A DNA stretch of 64,000 nt from Achatina immaculata (taxonomy: Eukaryota > Mollusca > Gastropoda > Stylommatophora > Achatinidae). Where the stretch lies: NCBI GenBank assembly GCA_009760885.1, contig CM019692.1, positions 59,323,926 through 59,387,925 on the forward strand, given 5' to 3'. Of the stretch, positions 32,021 through 43,867 are shown piece after piece (position 1 is the first letter of the stretch; each line of letters begins with the position of its first letter). The notes below the pieces were generated by a model. The model was not told where the DNA came from. It saw only the letters and a program-made list of their open reading frames with translations, and did not search any database. Position numbers and translations under genes: made by a program.

Positions 32021-32652
32021 ATTGCAGTAAAAAAAAAAGAGTTTTTTCAGAATTATATATTTTAAGTTAGAAAACAAAAGAATTCATTTAAAGAAAAAAA
32101 CAAGAAAGAAAAAACTTACACCTTCCTTTTCTTGACACAAAATGTCTTAAGATTTAAGATCAAACAGGACTGCACATATTTTATAATCGTAATGTGCATA
32201 CTTTTGCTATAGAATTTTACTTTTAGAATTATGTCTAAACAAAGCAGTTTCAGATAGAGTTTGGCGTCAGTAGAAATTTATTTATGAAGGATCTGTGTTG
32301 GATTTGTTAAAAAATGGAGAATCCAGATTCTGAAGAATTTTTAGGAGACAGATTGAGTCAGCAGAAATGTAATATTTGTGAAGATGACATCTTATGGTTT
32401 AAAAAAAAAAAAAGAGAGAGAAAGAAAATAGAGATGTCAGTACAACTCAATGGCTATGATTTTTATAATTTAAAAAAGAAAAAATATTTGTTAAAATTTG
32501 TTTAGTATATAGATTAAGATCTAAATCCTGAAGTATTGTCCTTTTCTTCTATTGCTGACAAAAATCACATATATTTATTACAGGCATCTGTATATTATGA
32601 ATAGATTATAACTGCAAATTGTTCACTTCTGTTTGAAAAAAATGTATTTAAC
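32021..32652. other. TAF12 upstream region
   Basis: AT-rich DNA with A tracts at 32030 and 32400. No coding signal with a family match. An AG at 32652-32653 preceded by a T/A-rich tract could be the acceptor of a 5' UTR exon of TAF12. Confidence 0.35.
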
Positions 32653-32707
32653 AGCAGAGAATCAAGTTGTTGAACTGTGATTGACAACCTGGGAGAGGAA
32701 AACAACC

Positions 32708-35700
32708 ATGAATAGCAGTTACCAGAACTCAACACCCAATGGTCTTCCTGGGAACACAAGCCCTGGGTCAAATATTGTGGGTGCTGGTAGTGCCAGTGTC
32801 ATGAACAACGGTCCCACTAGCTCGCCAATCATCATGGCAGCCACCAGCAGTCCCATTGCTGCCAGGCCCTTACAGCCTGCCCAGTCTCAGCCAGAGCAGA
32901 TTATAGTGCCTGTTGGAAATGTAAGCTATTTTGTCTTTTCCGTTTTTTATTAGCGGACTTACATGAGTTGATTTTATGTAAAATACTTTTAAATATTAAA
33001 TATAAAAGATCTTAAAAGGTATAAAAGGTCTTTTAAATATTAAAGCTTTATAAAGTAAACATACTTAAGTGTTCTCTTTTTTTTTTTTTTGCTATCATTT
33101 TTTTCTCCTCATTCTTGTCCATTCATCATCATCATCATCAGGTGCCGTGCCGATTGGCATTGGCTATTATGCTTCTCCAGAGTACCCGATCCTTCATGCA
33201 GGCCATCAGCTCAGTTGGTGATCTCCTCTCACACCATCCCGTCAGACTGTCCAGTATCATTTCTCTTGGTCTTCCTCTTGATCTTCTTCCTTCTATTTTT
33301 CTGTTGTTATAATATTTTCTATGCCCCCTCTTCTCATTGCATGTCCTATGAGAGTACATTGTCTCTCTCTTATCTTTTTGACAAGGTTTTTTGTCTCTCC
33401 AGCTCTTCTCATACATTCTTCATTAGTTATTTTTGCTGTCCAGGGGATTCGCAACATTCTTCTAATAAACCATATTTCTGCTGCTTCCAATGATTTTTGT
33501 GCAGACTTGCCTATTGTCCATGATTCACTTCCATATAACAACATAGGTTGAATATAGCATTTTAGGACTCATTTTCTAACATTCATTGATAAAGATGTGT
33601 TAGCTAATATGTTTCTCATTCTCTGAAATGCAGCCATTGCTTGGCCTATTCTGTTCCTAATTTCTGTTCTGCATTTCCCATCTGAAGTTATTACTGCTCC
33701 AAGGTATTTGAATTTCTGCACCTGCTTTAGAATAGTTCCGTTTAATTTAATACTGCATGCTGGTGGATTCTGTTTCTTAGATATAAGTTTCTGTCTTTTT
33801 GATGTTCAAAGTAAGGCCTTTCTGTTCACTTTCTTTGGCCACTTTATCCAAGAGATTTTGCAGGTCTTGTTGGTTCTCAGCTATCAGTACTGTATCGTCA
33901 GCATACCGAAGGTTGTTAATATTGTATCCTCCAATTTTTATGCCTGGTTGTGTGATGATCGTTCGTAGAATATTCTCGCTATACAGAGAAAAAAGGTCTG
34001 GAGATAGTACACATCCTTGTCGCACCCCTTGTTTTATAGGTTGATATTTTCCAATTCTATTTTCAACTCGAACTGCTGCTTCTTGCTGCCAGTATAGATG
34101 TTTTACAATCCTCAGGTCTTTGCCGTCTATATTGACGTCTTCAAGCATTTTAATAATTTCATTATGTTTCACCTTGTCAAATGCCTTGGTGTAATCAATG
34201 AAGCATAAGTAGAGATCTTTCTGTACTTCTAAAGCTCTTTCTGTTAGTGTTCGTAAAGCATAAATGCTATTGTGTATTCCCTTTCCTTCAACAAATCCAA
34301 ACTGTTCATCTGCTATTTCCATTTTTATCTTTTTCCTTGTTCTTCTCATAATTATTCTCAGAAGTAGCTTCGTTATGTGACATGAGAGGCTGATAGTATA
34401 CTTGTATATCTTGTTCATTATTTGTCATTTATATGAATATATATTTTCTCTTCATTTCCTGTTTCTTCATCCTGTATGTTTTTGTATGATTAAGCTGAAA
34501 TGTTACGCCCGTATGCTCATTAATTAATAAAGCTGTTTCTGCTTCTGTTGACTAGATTAGTGCAGTAAGTGCATGGACAAAAAAAGCACAGAAATAAATA
34601 ATTGTCTGCAGTGAATAATGCTACTGCTGGGTTTTACCTGTCACATGATTTGTTTAAGTTTTAGTTGTCCAGGTCTTAATACAGAGGTGTAAACAACGTG
34701 GTTACTGAGACATATCAGCATGGTTTTCTCAGAGCATGTTCGTTATATGTGTAATGTTTATATATATAAAACTTTTCACCAAAGTCTCTACATGTAATCA
34801 TCTGTATTGCATTTATATGGCTGCTTTGAAAGACATCAGTCATTTTCCACATGATATTTATATCATGTTATCTCCTTCTTGTGGTAATATGTAAATGCCT
34901 TAAAATGCAGACCAAAAAAAAAAGTGCTAATTTCCAGGTAAAAATGGTGAATGCAGTTGTTCATTTTTCATGAAATTCGTCTCTGAGGCTTGACATAATT
35001 ATTACAGAAAACAGGTAGTTTGTGTACAAACATTATTTTGCTTTTTTTTTTTTTTTTGTAACTGTGACCTGGAAGTTCTTGGCAGCTTATGCTGTTGTGA
35101 AGATCTTGTGATATATTTATCACCATGGATAGGGAGTGGGCTACTTTGTCTTTTTTTAACACTTGGGTCTGACCTGAGGAGCAAGCTTCCTAGCTGGCTG
35201 CACCACAGGGAACATCATGTCAGTGTGCTTCCTTTCTAATCAGGCTGTATTGCTGCAACAGCCTGTATGCTGTGAAAACAGCTGAAGGTACAATGGGGTC
35301 TTGCCTTGCTACGGTTTCATAGACCTGACAGCAGTGTGTTTTTTTATAGCTGTTATATCTGCATCCCAAAGCAGTAGCACTAAGTGAAGCCAGTAAACTA
35401 TTTTTCTTAAAGCAGTAGCATTAAGTGAAGCCAGTAAACTATTCTTCTCAAGACATTAGCATTAAGTGAAGCCAGTAAACTATTCTTCTCAAGACAGTAG
35501 CATTAAGTGAAGCCAGTAAACTATTCTTCTCAAAGCAGTAGCATTAAGTGAAGCCAGTAAACTATTTTTCTCAAAGGTGATGAACGTGGGTAAAATCTCA
35601 GACACAAGTTCCCTAACACCAAGACAGTCATCTGCAGCATCCGCTTCTGGCAGTGTTGCACAGACATCGGGGGCAGATTCTAAGGGGGTGCTTGACAAAA

Positions 35701-38700
35701 TGAGGCTGAGGGACTTGGTGAAGGAAGTGGATCCACTCGAGCAGTTGGATGATGATGTTGAAGATGTAGGCAGTTTATGTTATCAGTTTAGTTTTAAGTA
35801 TTGTAGCTGTATCAGATTTTTAATTGGTTTGTCTGATTGTCATTTGTTAGGCTGTAGCCTTTTTTTACTAAGGTAGATTACTTTGGAGATATAAACTTAT
35901 TGTGAGATGTAAACATCTGAGCTTAAAAACCAAACATATCACAGGATTTCAGTAGTAATTATCTCTTGTGTGGTGTGTTTCTTGGATGGTTGTGTTGACT
36001 TCAGTCTTGGAGGAATGGTAAAATTTAATAGTTAAAATTCATTATTTTTCTATTTATTACAACTTTTATAAGCTGCAGCTTTATATAAAGGAAAAAAGAA
36101 CAGCCGTCAGTCATGATCTTCAGAATTGTAGGACATTGTAGAAATGCAAAAAAAAAAAAAAAAAGAGAAAGCAGATATAAAACAATTCTTTAGCTATTGT
36201 AGGTATAATATTTGTATACCAGAGTATCTTAAGGTGAAAACTTCTGATATTATTATAAATAAAGTGGACTCGTTCATTTGTTTCTAACCAAAAAGTGCTG
36301 TGCCCTGTAAGCAAGACCAGTCTTTGTATATGTTTTCTCAGGTGTTTACATTTTCTTTTTTTTTGGGGGGGTTCTTTCTTTTTCTCTTCTCTGCTCAATA
36401 CAGGAGTTTCTCTTCAGGGGTTTCTCTTCACCCTTTCGAAGTTCGTGACTTAGAATCCACTTCTGCTTCATGAGCATCTAAACAAGACATTTTGGCCCAT
36501 GTACTGTGTCACATAACGTGTCTGCTTTTGGTTTTGCTCTGCATCAAGTGTCTGTGTAACGTGTTTACTTTTTTGTTTTGATCTGTGTGCAGTATATTCA
36601 TAACTTGCTTATTTTTTGTTACAACTGTTTCTGGGATTTTCTTTTTCATTGTAAAACTCCTTCAGCTGGTTTTAAAAAAAAAATTTTTTTTTTTTATTTG
36701 TTGTATACTGAAACACCTGAACCTATGGCATCTGACCTGCATTTATATCTTAATTTTTTTTATCTTTCATTGCAAAGTTAATGTTTTAGTTGAAACAGAA
36801 CTTGTGATAGCCACTAAAGAAGACTAAGTTTGTGGGGTTTACTTTAGGTACAGATTACCTGAGAGAGAGTACTTGAGATATGCAAACAGACCGGATGGTT
36901 TTTAACATGTGGGCTTTATTGTGTGAAGTTCTAGAAGCAGTGGATGAGGAAAAGGGCAAAGTGCTGGGAATATTAGACATAATGAGTCAGAGATCATCCT
37001 TCAGATACATCAGAATTATGAATTCCTATACTCCTGAGTGAGTGAGAAAGAAAGAGTAAAACTGGGTGTTGGAATGATCATAGAACCGAACACCACTGGC
37101 AAAATCCTGTAAACAAACTATATATCATAAAGAATTATAATTGTCCAAATAAGAGAAAATGAGGAAACCACAACTTATGCCCAAATATATGCTCCTTGTA
37201 ATGCACCAGACATGGAGGAAGAATGTGAGTAGTTCTTTGATAACCACCATGATACACTAAACAACATAAGTAAAGAGGAAAATGTTATAATCATGGGGGA
37301 ACTTCAGTGCAAGACTGGGAACTAATAGAGCTGATGTAGCAGTCCACCTAGGTGCCTTCGTGACTGCTGTGCATTAGAATTGAAAATGTTAGCAGACTCC
37401 TAGAACAACATAATCTTTTTATCACAAGCACGTTCTTTAAACACAGAGCCCCAAATATATACTTGGTACAAATGGAATGATTTGACGTGCAGAAGCCAAA
37501 TTGATTTCATACTAGCAAAGAACAACAAGAAAAGGTCAGTAATAGATGTGAACGATGTTAATGGTGGTTCAATATGTGAACCAGAGAGGGTAGTACAGTG
37601 ATAGAGACAGTACTTCGACATATACCATCTGAGGCCAAACTTGTGATAACAACACAGCTAGCCCCATAGAACTGGAACCAGACATACTACAAGCTGAAAT
37701 CAGAGAAGCCATCAGAAAAGGTCCAGTGAACAAAGCCCCAGAATGTGATGGAATACCCAATGAGTTAATCAAATGTGCGAAAGAAGTTGGAGTAGCTTGG
37801 CTTCACAGACTATATAACTTGATATGGGAAAAACAAGAAACAATACAGGACTGGAGAAACGCTTTAATTGTTCCAATATGGAAGAAAAAAGGCAGTAAAA
37901 GGGACTGCAACCAATATAGAGGCATACTGGAAAAATGTTTTGCAATATCCTAGAGAACAGACTGCAATCAATGATTGAGCCACAGTTAAATGAAACTCAT
38001 ATGGGATTTAGAAAAAAAGAAGCTGTGCGGATGCCATCTTTTCCATAAGACAACTAACAGAAAAATCAGTTGAACACAATCAGATACTGCACATAGCTTA
38101 CGTAGATCAAGAAAAAGCATTTGATAGAGTAGATAGTTTTAAACTGTGAGAAATCTTACAGCACTGTGGAGTTAGTACACATCTGATCAACCTATGCAAA
38201 AATCTATAAGAAAACAGTGTACAGATAGAACAAATGTAGGACACTCTGAACCATTCATCATAAAATCTGGAGTGAGGCAGGGTTGTGTACTATCCTCCCC
38301 TTACTATTCATAACATACATTGACAACATCTACAAAGAAGCTAACATACATAGTAAAAACTTCACCACAAAGCTGCCCAACAGCCCAACCCAAATAATGC
38401 CAATAAATCCACAACACCTTCCAGAAAACATAACCATTAGAAGGACCATAAATGAACTCCTTTTTGCTGATAAGTAATCATATATAGCCACATCAGAAAA
38501 AAGACTTACACCAGAACATGGATAATTAGCACGGGCATGTAAAAGCCACAACATGAAGATCAGTGCTGAAAAAATGGAAGTCATGACCATAGCAAGAGAG
38601 GAAATCCAAGCAAGTATCTTCCTAGACAACCAGGCCTTGAAACAAGTGAAACATTTCAAATACCTAGGTAGCATAATATAATCCTCAGGGACAGTTGATG

Positions 38701-41700
38701 CTGAGATTGAGAACAGATGCAGTAAAGCAAATCAGGTCTAGGACAAATGACTTCTTTACTGAAAAACAAATACATCACAACTGAAACAAAAAAGGCACTG
38801 TACAACACAGTTTTCCTTCCATCTCTATGGTATCAATGTCTAACATGGACACTAACAGCCAAGAACAAAAGAAAAATCATCATGACAGAAATAAGATGTT
38901 TAAGGAGAATACTAAATGTGACAAGAAGAGACCAAATAAGAAATGACACCACCAGGCCAAATGTTGAAGTAACACCGGTTTTACACAATATCCAGAAACA
39001 GTTACATGGTTACCACCAGACACTATATCACAGACAACAGTCACACTAAGATTTGTAGGTAACTGAGGAAGAGGCTGCCCACAAAAGAGATGGAGAGAGG
39101 AAATTTCAGAAGCATTAAATATCCCATTATATGAGGAAGATCATCGAGCCCTGTTAAGATGTCTGTTTGTCCCCTCAGCACCGAAAGGTATATGAGGAGG
39201 GAGTGAAGACAAGACAAGAGTCAGAGCCGCTTCTTGTATAAGTTGGAAGCTAGAGCTGTCACTGGTGGATATTAGTTGTCAGCAGTAGATGGTAATAATT
39301 TGGATAAACCTTCTAACAGAATTTTATAATGCGACAAAACTGTCATTCTTCTAAGTCTTGTGAAGTATTTTGACATAATAGATTGTGGCACAGTAATTCA
39401 TCAATGTCTTTATTGATTGGTATTAACCATTTCATGTCTGCAGGTACTTCTGCAGGTAGCTGATGATTTCATTGAAAATGTGGTGTCTTCCTCCTGCCAG
39501 CTAGCCAAACATAGACGTTCCAACACACTGGAAGTCAAGGATGTGCAGTTGTATCTTGGTTGGTAGAGATCTTATCATTGTGACTTTTATGAATTTCTTC
39601 CCATTCTCCTGCCTCACAGTTGTTGATAAACTCACATAACACACTAAATAGACAATAACATACTATCATCTTTCAACAAAGAACAAGGCACATACCCCTG
39701 AGTAAATACATACATCAGATAAAGCCAGATGAAGCGCCAGTATGTTCAGTGTGTGATAATAACCAAGAAAGAGTCACAAGCCATCTCCTAGAATGTCAAA
39801 CACTATTTACGACAGGAATACGTGCCAGAACACCCAGATATCAAGAACACATTATTTACAAACTCGGTACAGTTAAAGATCTGCAGATACTTTTAGCCAA
39901 AGAGCACAAGCTGAGATTGATGCTGGATTGGAGATATGGAATGATAAACTTACATCGTACTATTTAAGTGAGTGGGCATCAAATGTCAGTGAAGACTGCT
40001 GTCTCATGACTTGTTCTTTCAGCATTTCATTGATAAACTTTGGCAGCAAGAACAAGCAGCATTCATATCTTTTGTCTTCAGAAGAAGATGTAAAAACGTA
40101 AAACTAGAAGAGCTTATTAATGTGCTTTATCATACTGAGTGTCTTCAAAATGTATGACAGCAAACCTGCCATGCAGACAGGATATAATCTGATAACTTTT
40201 GTGTGTCATACTTAAATCTAATTCCATTCAAGTCCTTCTGTAATGTTTGACCAAGCATTCTCTGTTCAGTGTTGTGGCACCTTGCAAGCCAGGGGTAGAT
40301 TCTTTTCACTTTTCAAAATCTGGGTGGGAGGGGGTGAAGATGCTGTCCGATGAGGCAATCAGCGACCCATAGCTGATATGCCAGCATCAGGGTTAGCGAA
40401 CCATAGCTGATATGCTAGCATCAGGGTTAGCCAACCATAGCTGATATGCTAGCATCAGGGTTAGCCAACTATAGCTGATAGGCCAGCATCAGGGTTAGCA
40501 AACCATAGCTGATATGCTAGCATCAGGGTTAGCAAACCATAGCTGATATGCTAGCATCAGGGTTACCCAACCATAGCTGATATGCCAGCATCAGGGTTAG
40601 CCAACCATAGCTGATATGCCAGCTTCAGGGTTAGCAAACCATAGCTGATATGCTAGCATCAGGGTTAGCCAACCATAGCTGATATGCCAGCATCAGGGTT
40701 AGCAAACCATAGCTGACCAAGACCCTGTCCCACCTCTCTGTGGTACCCCCAGTAACAGGCCTAGCCTGACTAATTGGGCAGGGATGGCCATAGTCCTCAT
40801 GGTGGTGAAGTCTGTTAAAGAAGCATTGCACATCCCCTACTTTTTAGCTGTACTCCAGGACTGAAAAAGTAGCCGCCATAACCCGCTCCAACGCCGATAC
40901 GATGCTGTGCCTCAACATCTCAACAGCATCAGCGCAAAGAACATCTCGCAGTTACAGGGAGTTTGTACAAGTACAAGTTCAAAATCTAGAGCCAAACTTT
41001 GTAGTGTTTTAATGTGCTATCATTTCAGTTTCTGCAATTCTTTGCCAGTTTATCTTTCGCCAGCTTCTCACATTGTCAGTCTGTCAAGAGTCCAACATAT
41101 GGCTGTACTAACAGTAGGTTAGAATCATTCTAGCGCGTATGGTCAGTCTTATTTCCAGAGTCTTTTTTTTTGTGTATTTAAATTTGTCATTGTGCATGTC
41201 ATTTGTTTGACCATTAAATATTTATGCTTTGTTCTGACTTAATTTTGCTAAATCTCCAACAGAACGTTGTTGGAACATGCAGATACCTGGTTTTGGCTCT
41301 GAAGAGTTTCGTCCATATAAAAAATCTATTACTACGGAGGCACATAAACAGGTGAAGTTTTTTTCTTGCTTATGTCACATTATTTTTTTTTTTTACACAG
41401 TCTATGTAGAATTATTGTCTCTGATGTAACTATATAATATGCTTTCTTAGATTTTGTATGTCTGCACAAACCTTTGCGTAATACAAGAGAAATAACCATG
41501 AATTAATCTCAATTTTTCCAACTTATATGTTTCCTTCATTGAAGACTAGGTACTGACATTTTTTTTATTTTAGATTGAAGAATTTTTTTTTCTTTCACTT
41601 GGTATTCATGAAATCAGAACAGTTTTTATGTGTGTGTGTATATATATGTGTGAATAAGTGAGTTGGCTTGGATTGTTGGGCTAAGGAAGTTTGTAGTTAC

Positions 41701-42621
41701 TGTGTAATATGAGGACTATTCCAAAATCAGCATCCGACTGGCAGGTAAAAAAGAAAAGTAAAAAACAGAAGTGAGAAAGATTTATTACATGCAAACTTTA
41801 CACACACATACAATGCATTACTTTTCCTTATAGTCACCACCCAAATTCAGCTGTTTGTCATACCTTGGCACCAGCTTTTGCAGTCTGTCATCAAAAGGTA
41901 TCCAGTCAGTTGTTTACTCCGTCCATTAGCTCCTCCTTGGTAACCCAGTGTAGTCCTCAAAATATGAGGAAGTTCATCAGAAAGATCTGAAATTGTAAAA
42001 CATTTATCATGCCTGACTTGGTCGATTGTTATTTTTTAACAAGTTTATCAGTCACAGTTGAGTGTCATCCTAGGCCCCCTCATCATGCCCATCCTTGTAA
42101 CCAATCCCTGAATTTCCGGCACAAATCCTTCGCAGAATTGTCACTCATAACATTATCACTGTATACACAACAACACTGATGATGAGTCTTGGCTGCACTG
42201 TGTCCTTCTTGCACAGAATGAATCATATATATATATCAGCCAGGAATGACTATTCCTGGGTCCATGTTTACTCAGTCACTACTCATGCATAGCTGAACAG
42301 AATGGACTAGATGGTTTGGAATTTAGCAAGATAATACTTTGTTGATTGCTGCAGGATATGTATAATGTCACAGTGACTGCCAGTTTATTTTTACCAAGCA
42401 GTCGAAAGTTGATTTTGGAATTGCCCATATATCAAATATTATGTTATAATTTTCTGATCTTTTGCCACATTGCTGATAAGGCCATTATAGTAAGTAGAGC
42501 AGCCAGCTACTCGTACATATGTTATAGCAGATGAGTAATGTGTGCAGCTGTTGATGTATTTTTGTTCTTTCTTCTGCTACAGAGGCTGGCTTTGATACGA
42601 AAGACTTTGAAGAAGTACTAG
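32708..42621 (+). CDS. TAF12: TAF12, TFIID/SAGA subunit 12 (5 coding exons)
   Basis: TAF12 pairs its H2B-like histone fold with TAF4 in TFIID and with ADA1 in SAGA, acting in nuclear transcription initiation. Coding exons: 32708-32920, 35577-35765, 39444-39558, 41263-41351 and 42583-42621, giving 645 nt and 214 residues, with GT-AG introns and matching phases. The N-terminus (to about residue 109) is low-complexity S/P/Q/G. The histone fold (about 110-180) reads [55 protein letters not shown]; the C-terminus has [14 protein letters not shown] and [17 protein letters not shown]. All follow known TAF12. The ATG at 32708 is the first after an in-frame TGA (32678-32680). Exon 3 was started at 39444, not at a second AG at 39455, because only that keeps VLLQ. 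The exon 3 donor (GTTGGT) is weak. It is longer than the human protein (161 residues, from memory) because of the N-terminal tail. Confidence 0.95.
33115..34430 (-). mobile_element. Non-LTR retrotransposon fragment in TAF12 intron 1
   Basis: The minus strand encodes an RT that is open for 213 codons (34418-33777): [49 protein letters not shown], and [20 protein letters not shown] with both catalytic aspartates. After a break it continues with a YGSESWT-type thumb and the tail [13 protein letters not shown] (33544-33138). The 3' tail is (TGA)n on this strand (33123-33141). The 5' part is missing, and the element opposes TAF12. A 3' relative lies at 2990-3270. Confidence 0.9.
34431..35367. other. 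TAF12 intron 1, remaining part
   Basis: No gene or element recognised. It contains short A and T runs (34914, 35043) and leads into the 41-bp array before exon 2. Confidence 0.45.
35368..35572. repeat. 41-bp tandem array ending at the TAF12 exon 2 acceptor
   Basis: Five 41-bp units run 35368-35408, 35409-35449, 35450-35490, 35491-35531 and 35532-35572, each ending in a pyrimidine tract (CTATTCTTCTC or TTTTTCTC) followed by AAAG or AAG. The true acceptor of TAF12 exon 2 is the AAAG at 35573-35576, directly after the last unit. Each preceding unit therefore carries a similar tract and AG. Confidence 0.93.
35766..36830. other. TAF12 intron 2, proximal part
   Basis: AT-rich, with homopolymer runs near 36150, 36360 and 36685. 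A TTCTCTTCAGGGG-like phrase is duplicated near 36408 and 36422. No gene recognised. Confidence 0.45.
36870..39200 (+). mobile_element. Degraded LINE in TAF12 intron 2
   Basis: Plus-strand endonuclease remnants ([14 protein letters not shown], a GDFN-like site altered near 37295, then a [24 protein letters not shown] stretch near 37460) are followed by RT pieces: [34 protein letters not shown], a GVRQGC-like region near 38270, ELLFADK with the catalytic box damaged near 38466, and a [20 protein letters not shown] thumb segment near 38905. Many stops and indels make it an old copy, in sense with TAF12. Confidence 0.85.
39630..39967 (+). mobile_element. LINE C-terminal (cysteine/histidine tail) fragment in TAF12 intron 3
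   Basis: The sequence reads [11 protein letters not shown], then [17 protein letters not shown]. This resembles the C-H-C-type tail that follows RNase H in jockey, I or CR1-related LINE proteins (pattern CxxxxET.EHxLxxC). One open frame covers 39749-39967, with stops upstream. It may belong to a different insertion from the LINE in intron 2. Confidence 0.55.
40354..40715. repeat. 34-bp minisatellite derived from a SINE head
   Basis: About ten units of 34 bp, built on CATCAGGGTTAGCCAACCAT followed by AGCTGATATGCYAG, run from 40375 to the start of the SINE copy. The single-copy equivalent at 50625-50660 (tgacatgctgacatcagggttggcgaaccataactgacc) is the natural head of the same SINE-like element, so the array looks like an expansion of SINE sequence in place. 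It lies in TAF12 intron 3. Confidence 0.9.
40704..40955 (+). mobile_element. SINE-like element, copy 2
   Basis: Follows the minisatellite directly. It shares with 50625-50893 and the complement of 11091-11345 the order GACCAAGACC, CAGTAACAGGCCTAGCCTG, CAGGGATGGCCATAGTC, TTGCACATCCCCTACTTTTT, GCCGCCATAACCCGC and CGATGCTGTGCCTCAACATC. No protein is encoded. Confidence 0.8.
41711..42250 (-). mobile_element. Internally deleted mariner in TAF12 intron 4
   Basis: The left end reads GAGGACTATTCCAAAATCAG, a mariner-type terminus. On the minus strand an N-terminal segment ([31 protein letters not shown], then a [12 protein letters not shown] piece) is followed closely by a C-terminal [20 protein letters not shown] segment ending in YKEK. 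The catalytic middle is missing. A matching right terminus was not clearly seen, so the right limit is approximate. Confidence 0.75.
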
Positions 42622-43270
42622 GTACTTATCTACTTGAGACGTGTTCCTTCTTGGTACAGGGATGAAGAATGCAAGCTCATTTCATAGATATTTTATGTCA
42701 AGAGACTGCCATATTTAAAGTAACTCTTAAAGGAACATTTTATCCATGTAAAACAGTGCTGCTTACCATTGACACTCTCATGTTTGCCATTTTACAATAT
42801 GATGACACATGATTATCGAATTATAGAAAGATGTTTATGGAGCTGTTTCATTTCTAGATTTGCTGGTTTAAAAAAGTGTGTATATATGCATATGTGTGTG
42901 TGTGTGCATGTTTGTATATATATATACATTACATATTTATAATTGTACACAGGTGTCATATTGCAGTAAATTTGTGGAAAGTAAATTTTGTAAGAGCAAG
43001 CTTTCCACAGCAACAAAGATGTCACATTGGTTGTGATTTTCTAACCTGTGCTTTCATCATAGAATATAAAAGATCATTGCAAGACTCTGTGAAAAGTCAT
43101 TATTCATGAATTAACTTCTTGCATTTTAATTTTTCTGTCAGCGTTCACAATATCCATTCTGCTTTCTTTCTTTTTTTCATGTCAGTAATAAAAGATGTCG
43201 AAATTTCACCATGTTATTCAGTGTTAACTGATAAACCATATATTGACCATTTTTATTAATAAAGCAAATC
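42622..43270 (+). other. TAF12 3' UTR and poly(A) signals
   Basis: Downstream of the TAF12 stop, AATAAA hexamers occur at 43187-43192 and 43258-43263, about 570 and 640 bp after the stop. Either could end the transcript. A TG/TA microsatellite lies at 42881-42925. Confidence 0.5.
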
Positions 43271-43867
43271 ACATGGACATATAGGTGGGGCCAATAGAAA
43301 TATCTGAAGAATTTTTTTTTAATGCACTTTTTTCTTATTCATCCTTTTAATAGTTATATTGCAGTTGTCAGGCCTCATTTAGAAAAGTAAAGTATTTGAA
43401 AGTAGCATTTCACTTTAAAATGTTTGTTTAGTGTGGTTCAGTACTCATGGTGTAAAAATCCACAAAATATAGGTATAAGATAGTTTGTCATATGATGTGT
43501 TATCCTTATACAAACAACTTTTCAAAAGACACTTATGTAAGAGCAACACGATAGTTGTTTGAAGTCTTTCTCTCTCTCTCTCTCACATACTCACAGTCTC
43601 TCTCTCTCTCTCTCTCACTTGCTCTTTCTGTTCATGTATATACGCACACGGTCAAACTATAAGTGCTCTGCCACCTAGTCAGCAGTTAACTAGAAGCTGC
43701 TGGCTAGTGTCTCCATCAGCACAAACTTCGTAGCTGGTGGCATCATTCTCTTCTTTTCCAGAGTTGTGACCTTGGCACTCATTTTTTTCTTGAGGCTGCG
43801 TGAGCCCAGGGAGTTTTTTGCGAGCTACGGTCTGACCCCAACTGTGGGGTATATACATATATATATA
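43271..43867. other. Spacer with CT microsatellites
   Basis: (TC)n tracts at about 43569-43583 and 43600-43616. No gene recognised. It ends in a short TA-rich run before the next LINE-A copy. Confidence 0.5.

Noticed and set aside
32681..32707. TAF12 start at 32681
   Set aside because: That codon is TTG directly after an in-frame TGA. The first ATG is at 32708.
39456..39460. TAF12 exon 3 beginning at the second AG (39455)
   Set aside because: Using it would remove VLLQ, which corresponds to the conserved LLQ of the histone fold. The AG at 39442-39443 keeps it in frame.
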